Assembly (NCBI RefSeq): GCF_014274465.1
Contig: NZ_CP060394.1
Coordinates: forward strand, 2,790,001 to 2,854,000
DNA: 64,000 nt
From: Alloacidobacterium dinghuense
GTDB taxonomy: Bacteria > Acidobacteriota > Terriglobia > Terriglobales > Acidobacteriaceae
Direction: 5' to 3'
Under the pieces are notes generated by a model. It was not told the DNA's origin. It worked only from the letters and a program-made list of their open reading frames with translations, and searched no databases. The stretch's first letter is position 1, and each line of letters begins with the position of its first letter. A program made the translations under genes and the position numbers. Below, piece by piece: positions 46,787-54,768 of the stretch.

Positions 46787-47655
46787 ATCTGTGTTATCGT
46801 CGCTTTCCGCACGGACTTCAGCATGCCATCTTCCATCACTCTTCTTTGCAATTGAGCGGCCTCTCTGGCTAGCGCATCGTTAGCGGAATCGCATGCTTTC
46901 TGGTTGGCATCCCCCGGTGTATTTTCAGCTAAATTCTTCTTTCTGCGGGGATTAGGGATGCATCGGATCGATTTATGGCGCGCCCTTTCCCGCCCGATTT
47001 GCGCGGACGTTTTAGACCCATTCCGTTTTCTCGAATGGCACGAGGAGACAGGATGGGGCACCCGTTCTTCGGTTACGGCATGGATTTTGTCGAGCCGGAA
47101 GATGGCTGTGTGTTGGGCAGATTGCTCGGCTTCCGCGGCTTCGGCTTGCTCTTCGGCTTCCTTTCGGGCGCGCAGGGCTTCGGCTTCGCGCAGCAGGATT
47201 TGGCCGAGGCTGGGTGGGCGTTTTCTTTCCGCAGCCTCTTCCGGGTCGGGGCTCTGTTGGGCCGGGCCGATGAGGGTGCCGTCTTCATGTTCATGGGTTT
47301 CGCGGACTGTCTGTGCGGGCGCTGCGTCTTTGGCGGCCTGGGCTGCGCGGTGGCGGTGGTTCTGCGAGGCTACCTGCAGGCCGTAGATGAGGATCCGGGC
47401 GCGGCGGGAGTCGATGCGATTGGCGGCCAGCGCGAGGACAACATCGGAGAGGGCGAGTTGGATGGCGTCGGCGTCTTCGAGTTGCGGCAGGTTGTGGGCC
47501 GTGTCCTGCGGCGCGATGTAGGGTTCGTATGCTTGGTCTTTCGGCGCCGGGCGCTTGCGACGATTGCTGTGGAAATAGCAGAAGTTCTGTTCATTGAGCG
47601 CGGGTGACTGGCACTTCTTTCCGCTGGTGAAGATGTGACGGCACTCGTTGTACAT
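46729..47655 (-). CDS. hypothetical protein with C-X9-C-X10-C-X2-H motif
   Basis: 308 aa. The N-terminus has C5, C15, C26 and H29 (ECRHIFTSGKKCQSPALNEQ, then NFCYFHSNRR), a possible zinc knuckle also seen in small acidobacterial hypothetical proteins. A helical, Ala/Glu-rich stretch (LREAEALRARKEAEEQAEAA) is probably coiled coil. Around residues 198-214 the DNA is a copy of an intergenic palindromic repeat (47014-47064), so the C-terminal third may be an extension read through inserted repeat DNA; it even overlaps fliD. Start ATG 47655 follows GGGGGA. Function unknown. Confidence 0.6.
   Translation of the reverse strand: MYNECRHIFTSGKKCQSPALNEQNFCYFHSNRRKRPAPKDQAYEPYIAPQDTAHNLPQLEDADAIQLALSDVVLALAANRIDSRRARILIYGLQVASQNHRHRAAQAAKDAAPAQTVRETHEHEDGTLIGPAQQSPDPEEAAERKRPPSLGQILLREAEALRARKEAEEQAEAAEAEQSAQHTAIFRLDKIHAVTEERVPHPVSSCHSRKRNGSKTSAQIGRERARHKSIRCIPNPRRKKNLAENTPGDANQKACDSANDALAREAAQLQRRVMEDGMLKSVRKATITQIWERLDFHSDRQQAARDLT
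46794..46820 (-). promoter_or_regulatory. sigma-28 (FliA) promoter for fliD-fliS
   Basis: On the minus strand TGAA (46820-46817), 15 nt, then GACGATAA (46801-46794), against the consensus TAAA-N15-GCCGATAA: two mismatches with exact spacing. The expected transcript start is near 46787, next to the fliD ATG. Confidence 0.6.
47014..47064. repeat. palindromic repeat copy A, inside a coding frame
   Basis: 51 nt running from AGACCCA to GGGGCACCCG, matching copy B at 47744-47794 in 41 of 51 positions by eye. The arms CCCATTCC..TTCTCG and CGAGGAGACAGGATGGG can pair. It lies within the 308-codon gene. Confidence 0.7.
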
Positions 47656-47743
47656 GATGGATCCCCCGGTATGTTTTTCGTAAATTCGTCTTTTTATTGG
47701 CTGTTACGGATTACAAAATGTGCGCGCTGCGCGCGGTCTTTCC

Positions 47744-47794
47744 AGACCCACCCTACCTTCTCGAACCGCACGAGAAGATAGGATGGGGCACCCG
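47744..47794. repeat. palindromic repeat copy B
   Basis: Same 51-nt element as copy A. CCCACCCTACCTTCTCG pairs with CGAGAAGATAGGATGGG over 17 bp with only wobble-type differences; loop AACCGCA. Followed by GCACCCG. It lies in intergenic DNA upstream of the 308-codon gene. Confidence 0.75.
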
Positions 47795-47902
47795 ATTACT
47801 GATCCTGCTGGCGGAATCGGCTTCCATCCGCATCGCTTAGATTCTTCCTCCCGTTGGTCGTCAGAATGACCGGTCGGGTGAAAAATCGAGCATTAAAACA
47901 CG

Positions 47903-47931
47903 AAAGCCCGCCATTGCTGGCGGGCTTTTTT
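47903..47931 (+). terminator. Rho-independent terminator
   Basis: AAAGCCCGCC (903-912) and GGCGGGCTTT (919-928) form a 10-bp stem with loop ATTGCT, followed by a T run on the + strand. No + strand gene precedes it closely, so its partner gene may have been lost. Confidence 0.75.
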
Positions 47932-48132
47932 CCTCTATATCTATTCTAGCAATTTAGGTGGAAATACTATGCCAAATTGCAGCTACCATTTTCTCTTTGG
48001 ATTGTTGGAGTTAGAAGATTTCTTTCGCTTCAGGGGCTTGACAAGGAAATCCCCACTCAAGCCAACAGATGGTGTAAAGTTCCACGAGATACTTTACAGT
48101 TTGTCTCCAGAGATTGTTTACAGTTTTGGATT

Positions 48133-49278
48133 TCAGAAGGGGTCTTCTATCCAGCGATCGACGATCGTCGATCGCTGGATAGAGAAGTCCAGTTCCCGGA
48201 TCAGCGTGGTGCAGTAGTAGACCAGCACACGCTGCTCCACAGCCACGATCTGCACCCATTGCCGGTTCAGAGCGCGACTGAGATGCCACTGTTGCCCGCC
48301 TACCTGGAGTTTGCCGTCGGCGTCTACCTTGCGCAAGACCGCTCCCTCCGGATACTCCCAGCCGGCCGGGTGGGGCTGATATTTCCGCCGACTCGGCTGC
48401 CATACCTTCGCCGGGGTTTTCATCCCCAGGGCTTCATGCGGCCGAAGATGGTTATATTCCCAGCGATAGTCATCCAGCCACTGCTGCGTGCGCTGCTCCC
48501 ACAGGCGCCTCCTCTGGATGGAACGCAGCAGCGTGCCGTGGAAACGCTCCACTTTGCCTTGTGTCTGCGGGTGCCGCACCCCGCTCCAGTACAGCCGGAT
48601 CCCTTGCTGCATCAGCCAGACGGAGATCTTCGTCAGCCCCAGCGGGGATCGCGGCCCCCACCATGGAATGCCATGATCCATCAGCATCGCCTCCGGCACC
48701 CCGCAGCGCAGAAATGCCTCTTCCAACTGCTCGCGCACCGGCTCTGCCTGCGTGCTGCCCAGCGCCCGTAACCCGATCAGGTAGCGGCTATGATCATCGA
48801 GAATCGATAACGGACCCACTTCCTGATTCCATCCGCTCGGTCCCTTGAAGTCCATCTGCCACAGCTCATTGGGATGGCTGCGCTCAAACCGCTGACAGCA
48901 TCGGCTGCTCTGCAACCGATCGCGCACCAGATCGTGGCGGCGCAAGATGCGGTGGATCGTACTGGGCGGAAGTTGCTGGCCCGATCGCTCGAGCAGCACG
49001 CTCAACTTACGCGCTCCCCAATCCGGATACCGCCGCCGCAACGCCATCACCTGCTCTTCCAGCGACTCCCTGATCCGGGTCGGACTCGCATGCGGCTTCC
49101 GGCTCTGTTCTGCGATGCCTTCAAGACCTCCGCTACGATACCGTTTCCACCACAAATACCCGGTCGGACGGGATACCCCGAACTCTTCACAGAGCCGGCT
49201 GAAAGGCTTCTCCCCGCGTGTCGCCGCGACTACAAACTCCACCCGCTGCTGCCGTACATCCATCGTCTTCCAGCCCAT
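48133..49278 (-). CDS. IS481-family DDE transposase
   Basis: 381 aa from ATG 49278 (AAAGGCGAG just upstream); a longer reading to 49353 starts inside the terminal inverted repeat and is less likely. The N-terminal helix-turn-helix is QQRVEFVVAATRGEKPFSRL with GVSRPTGYLWWKRY. The rve core shows WQMDFKG (first Asp), AMLMDHGIPWWG (second Asp) and GKVERFHGTL (Glu). The C-terminus has the usual RALNRQWVQIVAVEQ beta segment and ends in residues encoded by a perfect 38-bp palindrome. It appears intact and potentially active. Confidence 0.92.
   Translation of the reverse strand: MGWKTMDVRQQRVEFVVAATRGEKPFSRLCEEFGVSRPTGYLWWKRYRSGGLEGIAEQSRKPHASPTRIRESLEEQVMALRRRYPDWGARKLSVLLERSGQQLPPSTIHRILRRHDLVRDRLQSSRCCQRFERSHPNELWQMDFKGPSGWNQEVGPLSILDDHSRYLIGLRALGSTQAEPVREQLEEAFLRCGVPEAMLMDHGIPWWGPRSPLGLTKISVWLMQQGIRLYWSGVRHPQTQGKVERFHGTLLRSIQRRRLWEQRTQQWLDDYRWEYNHLRPHEALGMKTPAKVWQPSRRKYQPHPAGWEYPEGAVLRKVDADGKLQVGGQQWHLSRALNRQWVQIVAVEQRVLVYYCTTLIRELDFSIQRSTIVDRWIEDPF
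48146..48183. repeat. perfect 38-bp palindrome at the transposase 3' end
   Basis: TCTATCCAGCGATCGACGA is followed directly by its exact reverse complement, with no loop. It encodes the last residues of the transposase (SIQRSTIVDRWIE) and reads the same on both strands. Confidence 0.95.
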
Positions 49279-49440
49279 CTCGCCTTTACACTCCGCCGCT
49301 CGCTGCGCTCGCCGCGGAGTGTAAAGGATGTCCGGAGACATTTTGTAAAGCATGTCATGAAACTGAACACCAACAGATGGCTTGAATGGGCCACCCGCCG
49401 AGAGGGTTTAGCCCTCCCCCTGAATATCCTCTAAAGGAAA

Positions 49441-49464
49441 CAGGGAGCCTGTTATGGCTCCCTG
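49441..49464 (-). terminator. fliC terminator
   Basis: On the minus strand CAGGGAGCC, loop ATAACA, GGCTCCCTG, then TTTCC, 20 nt after the fliC stop. A 9-bp perfect stem. Confidence 0.8.
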
Positions 49465-49484
49465 CGTCACGCACTGCCGTCGGA

Positions 49485-50405
49485 CTACTGAAGCAGCTTG
49501 GTGACCAACTGCTCGGTGCTGTTGGCCTGGGCCAGAGCGCTGATGCCCGTCTGGCTCAGAATTTCGTACTTCGAGAGGTTCGAGGTGGCCGAAGCGTAAT
49601 CGGTCGCCTGGATGGAGTTCTGTGCCGAAACCACGTTCTCCTGCTCGGTGCTTTCGACGTTGCTGACTGCGTTCAGCGTGTTGATCTGAGCGCCGGTGTA
49701 ACCGCGTTCCGCCGCCACATCCTGCACAGACTTGTAAACATCGTTCAGTGCAGTTTGAGCATTGGCCGCGGAAGTCAGATTATCCGCGCCCAGGTTGACG
49801 CTGTTGGCCGCAACCGGTGCGTAGGTAAGGGTTGACGTTGCTGCGCCAGCGCCAGAGGTATAGGTAAGGCCGGCGGAACCGGTGCTGTCACCGACTGTCG
49901 CGCTGGAAAGAGCGGCCAGGGTAATCGTGTCAGCAAAGCCACCGCCCTTTGTTCCGTCTCCGGTAAAGATCTGGAAGCCGGCGGCGCTGCCGAAGACCTG
50001 CTGCCCGTTGTAGGTGGTTGTGCTGCCGATGTTGCTGATTTCATCCAGAATCGACTGAAATTCAGAGTTGGCGGCGCTGTCCTGCGCTGCGTTCAGAGTG
50101 CCGTTCGACGCTTCAGTTGCCAGCGTAACTGCGCGGTTCAACAGGTTCGTTACCTGCGAAAGCGCGCCGTCTGCGACTTGCAAAAGGCCGACGCCTTCAG
50201 CGGCGTTGGTGGAGGACTGCGTGAGGGCGGCGGAGTTGGCGCCGAGGCCGTTCGCGAGCGAAAGGCCGGCTGCATCGTCCGCGCCCGAGTTGATGCGCGA
50301 ACCGGACGAAAGCTGCGTCAGCGTGTTCTGCAGTCCGGCCTGCGTCTGGTTCAGATTGTTCTCCGCGTAGATCGCGGAGATGTTATTCAGGACACCCAAT
50401 GACAT
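49485..50405 (-). CDS. fliC: flagellin
   Basis: 306 aa from ATG 50405, preceded by GAGGAG 9 nt upstream. The conserved D0/D1 N-terminus (SLGVLNNISAIYAENNLNQT, then LTQLSSGSRINSGADDAAGL) and C-terminus (AAERGYTGAQINTLNAV, then YASATSNLSKYEILSQTGIS) enclose a short variable middle of about 80 residues rich in Ala, Ser, Thr and Gly. It is exported through the flagellar channel with FliS and polymerises into the filament. Transcribed from a sigma-28 promoter at 50524-50551 with a leader of about 110 nt, and ended by the hairpin at 49441. Confidence 0.95.
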   Translation of the reverse strand: MSLGVLNNISAIYAENNLNQTQAGLQNTLTQLSSGSRINSGADDAAGLSLANGLGANSAALTQSSTNAAEGVGLLQVADGALSQVTNLLNRAVTLATEASNGTLNAAQDSAANSEFQSILDEISNIGSTTTYNGQQVFGSAAGFQIFTGDGTKGGGFADTITLAALSSATVGDSTGSAGLTYTSGAGAATSTLTYAPVAANSVNLGADNLTSAANAQTALNDVYKSVQDVAAERGYTGAQINTLNAVSNVESTEQENVVSAQNSIQATDYASATSNLSKYEILSQTGISALAQANSTEQLVTKLLQ

Positions 50406-50523
50406 ATTCGTGTGCTCCTCTTTGCGTTGATTTAGGTTGCCCGCTTCGGGTGCCTGACCGGTCAAGGAACGCAATGTTCATCGCCGGGTCACCGTTTCCA
50501 CAGGAACCACGTTACCCACAGCC

Positions 50524-50551
50524 TTCATCGGCGCGCGCCCTATGCACTTTA
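50524..50551 (-). promoter_or_regulatory. sigma-28 (FliA) promoter for fliC
   Basis: On the minus strand TAAA (50551-50548), exactly 15 nt, then GCCGATGA (50532-50525), one mismatch to the consensus TAAA-N15-GCCGATAA. Transcription would start near 50517. Confidence 0.8.
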
Positions 50552-50640
50552 TGGAGTGCGTACTTCAACTCCGCGCTTTGGCATACTACGTGCGTCCGGC
50601 CAGAAGCTATTGCCTGAACATGACTATCGAAGTTGGCCCA

Positions 50641-50667
50641 TCAATCTTTCAGCCCCGATGCCGATAA
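50641..50667 (+). promoter_or_regulatory. sigma-28 (FliA) promoter for flbD-motA-motB
   Basis: TCAA (50641-50644), 15 nt, then GCCGATAA (50660-50667): one mismatch to the consensus. The expected start is near 50674, ahead of AGGAGG and the flbD ATG at 50699. Confidence 0.78.
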
Positions 50668-50698
50668 ATCACTCAACGACGCAGGAGGTTGAGGGCCA

Positions 50699-51049
50699 AT
50701 GATTGAACTTACCCGGCTCAATGGACAGGCAATGATCGTGAATTGCGATCTGATTAAGTATGTGGAGTCGTCGCCGGACACCATGCTCACCCTGATCCAC
50801 GGCGAAAAGATTGTCGTGTCGGAGCCAAGCGAAGAAGTGGTGCGGCGCATCTCGGCGTATCGCGCGATGCTTCTGATTCAGGTACTCGCTCAGATCTCTT
50901 CGGGCAGTGTGAGTGACCTGGCAAATATCGCAGCGAGCGGCGCAAGCCTGCGCGCCCTGGCAGCGGAACAGGCCATCCATTCCGGAGAGTTGCCCGACGG
51001 ATCAGAAGACACTGCGCAGCAACGCCGGCGCAGAAACGAATTGTTGTAA
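50699..51049 (+). CDS. flbD: FlbD-family flagellar protein
   Basis: 116 aa; the FlbD domain is the first 65 residues (MIELTRLNGQAMIVNCDLIK, then VESSPDTMLTLIHGEKIVV). FlbD proteins are small and commonly encoded just before motA-motB; their role is unclear. This one has an extra C-terminal helix-rich tail of about 50 residues. A strong AGGAGG ribosome site lies upstream. First gene of the flbD-motA-motB unit. Confidence 0.9.
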   Translation: MIELTRLNGQAMIVNCDLIKYVESSPDTMLTLIHGEKIVVSEPSEEVVRRISAYRAMLLIQVLAQISSGSVSDLANIAASGASLRALAAEQAIHSGELPDGSEDTAQQRRRRNELL

Positions 51050-51101
51050 CTCAGCATTTCCGATTGACCTTTGGAACGACTCTATTGGGAAGAAAGCCGA
51101 T

Positions 51102-51875
51102 ATGGATAAGAGCAGCTTTGGTGGAGTGGCACTTGCGTTTGCCGGCATAATTGCAGGGCTTCTAATCGAGGGTGGCCGTGTAGGCCAGATTCTTCAGCCT
51201 ACAGCAGCCATGATTGTTCTTGGCGGAACGCTCGGCGCGGTTATGTTGCAGTTCCCGCTGACGACTATCGGCGCTGCTTTCAAGCGCCTAGCCAGCGTTT
51301 TCTTCACGAGAAAGGTCGATAACGACGCCACTGTGAAGCTGCTTCTGAGTTTCGCCAACAAGGCGCGGCGCAGCGGCATCGTTTCTCTCGATCAGGACCT
51401 GCCCACGATCTCGGATACATTTCTAAAGCAGGCGCTTACGCTTGCCGTGGATGGCACCGAACCTGCCGAGCTGCGCAAGATCATGGAGTTGCAGATCGAC
51501 AACCATGCAGCGAGAGAAGAGGCCATACCCTCCGTTTTCGAGTCCGCGGGCGGATTCGCGCCAACCATCGGCATTATTGGCGCAGTGATGGGGCTGATCC
51601 AGGTCATGCAGCATCTTGACCACATTGATGAGGTGGGTCGCGGAATTGCCGTTGCTTTCGTCGCCACGATTTATGGCGTCGGTTCGGCAAACATCCTCTT
51701 TCTGCCTTCAGCGGGCAAGCTGCGCCTGCGGCTGCATGAAGACCAACGCATCAAGGAGATGACGCTCGAAGGAGTCATCTCGATCATTGAAGGCATGAAT
51801 CCGCGCATGATCGAGGTGAAACTGCAAAGCTTTCTTGCTCAAAATAAGAAAACGACGGAAGGACAACAGCCATGA
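51102..51875 (+). CDS. motA: flagellar motor stator protein MotA
   Basis: 257 aa from ATG 51102, 52 nt after flbD. Four helices: GGVALAFAGIIAGLLIEGG, AAMIVLGGTLGAVMLQFPL, then FAPTIGIIGAVMGLIQVMQH and IAVAFVATIYGVGSANILFL. The cytoplasmic loop includes REEAIPSVFESAGGFAPTIG, and the conserved prolines of the stator family are kept. With MotB it forms the ion channel that turns the flagellum. Its stop overlaps the motB start by four bases. Confidence 0.95.
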   Translation: MDKSSFGGVALAFAGIIAGLLIEGGRVGQILQPTAAMIVLGGTLGAVMLQFPLTTIGAAFKRLASVFFTRKVDNDATVKLLLSFANKARRSGIVSLDQDLPTISDTFLKQALTLAVDGTEPAELRKIMELQIDNHAAREEAIPSVFESAGGFAPTIGIIGAVMGLIQVMQHLDHIDEVGRGIAVAFVATIYGVGSANILFLPSAGKLRLRLHEDQRIKEMTLEGVISIIEGMNPRMIEVKLQSFLAQNKKTTEGQQP

Positions 51876-52753
51876 GACGGCGCAAGGATAAGCATCATGC
51901 AAACCACGAGCGCTGGCTCGTCTCCTATGCCGACTTTATCACCCTGCTTTTTGCCTTTTTCGTCGTGATGTACGCAACATCCAAGGCCGACCAGAGAAAA
52001 CAGGCCGAAGCTGCTGCCGCAATCAACTCGGCTTTCCAATCATTGGGGCTTTTTCAGTCCGCCACTCCGACAAAGCAACTCCAGGGTGCAACGGATGCCG
52101 GGTCAGCGCCCGCCGCAACGCAGGATGAAACTGTAACGCCAATGAACGTTGTCATGGGCGATCAGATGCTCGCTTCTCCTCAGGTGCAGGAGGACTTTGA
52201 ACGCATTAAGCGACATCTCGAAGGGCTTCTTTCGAACCAGATTGCCCGGCACGTCGTTGCTCTGCGCATTGGCCGCGAAGGATTGATCATCTCCTTGCGC
52301 GAGGCCGGCTTTTTTGACAGCGGCTCCGCGGTACCGCATCCATCGTCGCTTGCAACGCTTGGTCAGATTGCTGAGGCCCTGCGAACCACCCCTTACGATA
52401 TTCGCATAGAGGGGCATACGGATAACGTGCCTATCCACACCGACTTGTTTGATTCCAACTGGGAGCTCTCGACGGCTCGAGCGACGCACCTGGCACGCAT
52501 CTTTATCGTAGGCCATCAATTTGCGCCAGCACGGCTATCCGCGTCTGGCTATGCGGAATACCACCCAACGGCATCCAATGAAACGGCCGATGGGCGGGCA
52601 CAGAACAGGCGAGTCGACATTATCGTGCTGCCTCGTGTAACAACCCCAGCGTCACCTGCGGTCCATGTTCCAGCTGCGAAACCAGCGGCGATTGCCGCAG
52701 CGATTCCTGCCCCAACCGCAACCGCTGAGGCAACAGCTAGACCACTCCCATAA
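51872..52753 (+). CDS. motB: flagellar motor stator protein MotB
   Basis: 293 aa. The single N-terminal helix holds the ion-binding Asp (D21) in [21 protein letters not shown] plug/linker of about 100 residues follows, then the OmpA-like peptidoglycan-binding domain with [15 protein letters not shown] and [12 protein letters not shown], ending [14 protein letters not shown] Pro/Ala-rich tail of 35 residues follows. ATG 51872 is coupled to motA (ATGA) with AAGGA upstream. It overlaps the convergent yjbQ by 17 nt. Confidence 0.95.
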   Translation: MRRRKDKHHANHERWLVSYADFITLLFAFFVVMYATSKADQRKQAEAAAAINSAFQSLGLFQSATPTKQLQGATDAGSAPAATQDETVTPMNVVMGDQMLASPQVQEDFERIKRHLEGLLSNQIARHVVALRIGREGLIISLREAGFFDSGSAVPHPSSLATLGQIAEALRTTPYDIRIEGHTDNVPIHTDLFDSNWELSTARATHLARIFIVGHQFAPARLSASGYAEYHPTASNETADGRAQNRRVDIIVLPRVTTPASPAVHVPAAKPAAIAAAIPAPTATAEATARPLP

Positions 52754-53174
52754 GTTTCACAATGACGCGCTTGCGTCTCTGCCCATCGAATTCGGCATAG
52801 AACACTTGCTGCCACGTGCCGAGATCGAGTTTGCCATTCGTTATCGGCAATGTCACTTCATGATGCAGCAGAAGCGCTTTCAAATGCGCATCCGCATTGT
52901 CTTCCCCGGTCTGATGATGACGATAGTCCGGCCGCGCAGGCGCCAGCTCTTCCAGCCACTCTTGAATATCGGCGATCAGACCGTCCTCCAAGTCGTTTAC
53001 GTATATGGCAGCAGTGATGTGCATCGCTGAAACGAAGCAGAAGCCGTCACGAATTCCGCTTTTGTCGACTATCTCTTCAAGGCGCGGTGTTAGCAGCACC
53101 ATCTCGCGCCGCTTCTTCGTGTTGAAAAAGAGGTACTCGGTGCAGGTTTTCACTGTCCCTGTCATGCTCGTCAT
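52737..53174 (-). CDS. yjbQ: YjbQ family protein
   Basis: 145 aa. Typical features are [40 protein letters not shown] and the C-terminal [20 protein letters not shown], matching the UPF0047/YjbQ family. Members show weak thiamin-phosphate synthase-like activity, but their natural role is unsettled. AGGGAA precedes the ATG at 53174. Single gene, convergent with motB. Confidence 0.93.
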   Translation of the reverse strand: MTSMTGTVKTCTEYLFFNTKKRREMVLLTPRLEEIVDKSGIRDGFCFVSAMHITAAIYVNDLEDGLIADIQEWLEELAPARPDYRHHQTGEDNADAHLKALLLHHEVTLPITNGKLDLGTWQQVFYAEFDGQRRKRVIVKLMGVV

Positions 53175-53282
53175 GAGAATTTTCCCTGGTCTTTCAGCGA
53201 AGATATCATTGTCTTGAATATGTCTGCCGCCATAGACAAGGTCTTCAAGTCAGCGGAGGATAAGTACTGCTTTCCCATCATG

Positions 53283-54740
53283 CTAAGAAAGACCGGAGAG
53301 AGGCAGCCAAAAAGTGAACACCGCCCCACTGCCCCGTTCGCTCTTTACTTCAATGCCGCCACCATGCGCCGTAAGAATAGCCTTCGCGATGGCTAGCCCC
53401 ATGCCACTTCCCTCTACGCGATCACGCTGATTGCTGCCGCGAAAAAACTTGTCGAAGATGAACGGCTGTTCCGATCGATCGATTCCCATTCCATGATCGG
53501 CGATGTGAACAAGCAAACGTTCATTCATTACTTCTGCTGAAATTTCAACCGAAGATTTTGCCGGCGAATACTTCAGCGCGTTCTCGATCAAATGCCGCAG
53601 CACGCGACGAACTAACTCATGATCCATAGGAACACGCGGGAGAGATTCTGGAACACTTACTTCAATCACACGCCCGCGGAGACGCGTCTGTTCTTCCAGC
53701 AGCACGATATCGATCAGTTCGCGGACATTCTCCAGCCGCGGACGAACGTGCAAACCAGCCGAATCCAGTTGAGCCATTTCCAGAGCTTCGCCGATCAATC
53801 GGTCCAGGCGCATACTCTCCTCATCTACCACGGCGTACATCTCATTTCGTTCAGCTTCTGGAAGAGTTGGATGACCAATCAACGTCGTTGCTGCTGCACG
53901 AATCGCCGTGAGGGGAGTTCGCAACTCGTGAGTTACAGAATCAAGAAGCGCGCTGCGCAGGCGCTCTCCTTCGCGCGTTGCCTCCATGTGGCTTGTGCGC
54001 TCCAGGGCTGCGGCGCGCTCCAGCGCAATAGCAACCAGCCCGCTGATCGCTTCATACATCTCGTGTGAATACGCGCCATCTACGATGGCCAGGGCTCCGG
54101 CTGATTGCATACCGAATACGAGGGGTAGAGCAAAGGCGCCTTCGACCTTGCGAACACGGGGCTCTGAGCTTTGAGCAACCTGCTTTAGATCAATTGCGGG
54201 AAGAAGCTCATTCCTGGGATCTGAGTAATAGGTGGCGTTCTGGCCGGTCACGTAGAGCGCGACAGCACGTAAGCCAAAAATCTTCGCAGCTATGGATGGG
54301 GTGGTCCGCGCGAGATCGCGCAAGTCCTCGAGCAGTAGAAGTTGCTGGCTGAATTCGTACAGCCGCTCCACTTCCCCCCGTCGTTGCTCCGAGAGCTCTC
54401 TTTGCTTGCGCTCCCTTTCTGAAAGCTGGCTGACCAGTACGCTGGTGCCAAGAAACACTGAAAGTGTCACCCAATTCTGCGGATCCGCGATGGTAAGTGT
54501 TCCTACCGGGGGTAGAAAGAAGAAGTTATAAAGTAAAGTGCACAAAATCGAAAGATAAACAGAATGGGCGAGCCGCCATCGCGTAGCCACAATCAGGACA
54601 AGTACCAAGAAGCTCAATGCTACTGTTGTGGCATTCACGTGAACCACGCGACGGAATATGACCACTAACACAAAGGCGAGCGCTGTTGATACCGCATAAC
54701 TGAGTATCGTCGTTACCGCACGACTGTTGTACTTTTGCAT
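53283..54740 (-). CDS. kdpD: KdpD-like sensor histidine kinase, short form
   Basis: 485 aa, against about 890 in E. coli KdpD: the N-terminal KdpD sensor domain and the USP domain are absent. Four helices at about 10-105 form the DUF4118 membrane domain, with LLYNFFFLPPVGTLTIADPQ as its signature. A GAF domain follows (about 125-245). The kinase core has H271 in SVTHELRTPLTA, NALKYSPAKSSV (N-box), ADHGMGIDRS (G1) and GSGMGLAIAKAI (G2). It should control kdpFABC with KdpE. Unusually it is divergent from kdpE, with start codons only 28 nt apart. Confidence 0.9.
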   Translation of the reverse strand: MQKYNSRAVTTILSYAVSTALAFVLVVIFRRVVHVNATTVALSFLVLVLIVATRWRLAHSVYLSILCTLLYNFFFLPPVGTLTIADPQNWVTLSVFLGTSVLVSQLSERERKQRELSEQRRGEVERLYEFSQQLLLLEDLRDLARTTPSIAAKIFGLRAVALYVTGQNATYYSDPRNELLPAIDLKQVAQSSEPRVRKVEGAFALPLVFGMQSAGALAIVDGAYSHEMYEAISGLVAIALERAAALERTSHMEATREGERLRSALLDSVTHELRTPLTAIRAAATTLIGHPTLPEAERNEMYAVVDEESMRLDRLIGEALEMAQLDSAGLHVRPRLENVRELIDIVLLEEQTRLRGRVIEVSVPESLPRVPMDHELVRRVLRHLIENALKYSPAKSSVEISAEVMNERLLVHIADHGMGIDRSEQPFIFDKFFRGSNQRDRVEGSGMGLAIAKAILTAHGGGIEVKSERGSGAVFTFWLPLSGLS

Positions 54741-54768
54741 CCCAAGCGCGATGATACTGTATCCAAGT

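Larger units (their letters stand above)
47656..48069. other. intergenic region with palindromic repeats and terminator
   Basis: About 410 nt between the start of the 308-codon gene and the insertion sequence. It contains repeat copy B (47744-47794), a terminator (47903-47931) and the left half of repeat copy C (48052-48064). A 48-codon open stretch from ATG 47969 to the IS has no recognisable family. Confidence 0.55.
48062..49380. mobile_element. IS481-family insertion sequence with target-site duplication
   Basis: The element spans about 48070-49372 (1303 bp), from TGGTGTAAAG to GAACACCA. Its ends share an imperfect inverted repeat of about 55 nt with CTTTACA-type blocks. ACAGA occurs directly on both sides (48065-48069 and 49373-49377) as the target duplication; the longer match CCAACAGATGG (48062-48072, 49370-49380) includes the element tips. 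It carries one transposase gene. Without the element the flanks rejoin into a near-perfect hairpin. Confidence 0.85.

Noticed and set aside
47969-48217. 82-codon + strand frame running into the IS
   Set aside because: It reads through repeat DNA and the IS end and contains the palindrome product in mirror; no sign of being a gene.
50580-50593. Sigma-54 promoter (GG-N10-GC) upstream of flbD
   Set aside because: Only the minimal dinucleotides match; the sigma-28 site at 50641-50667 is far better placed and closer to consensus.
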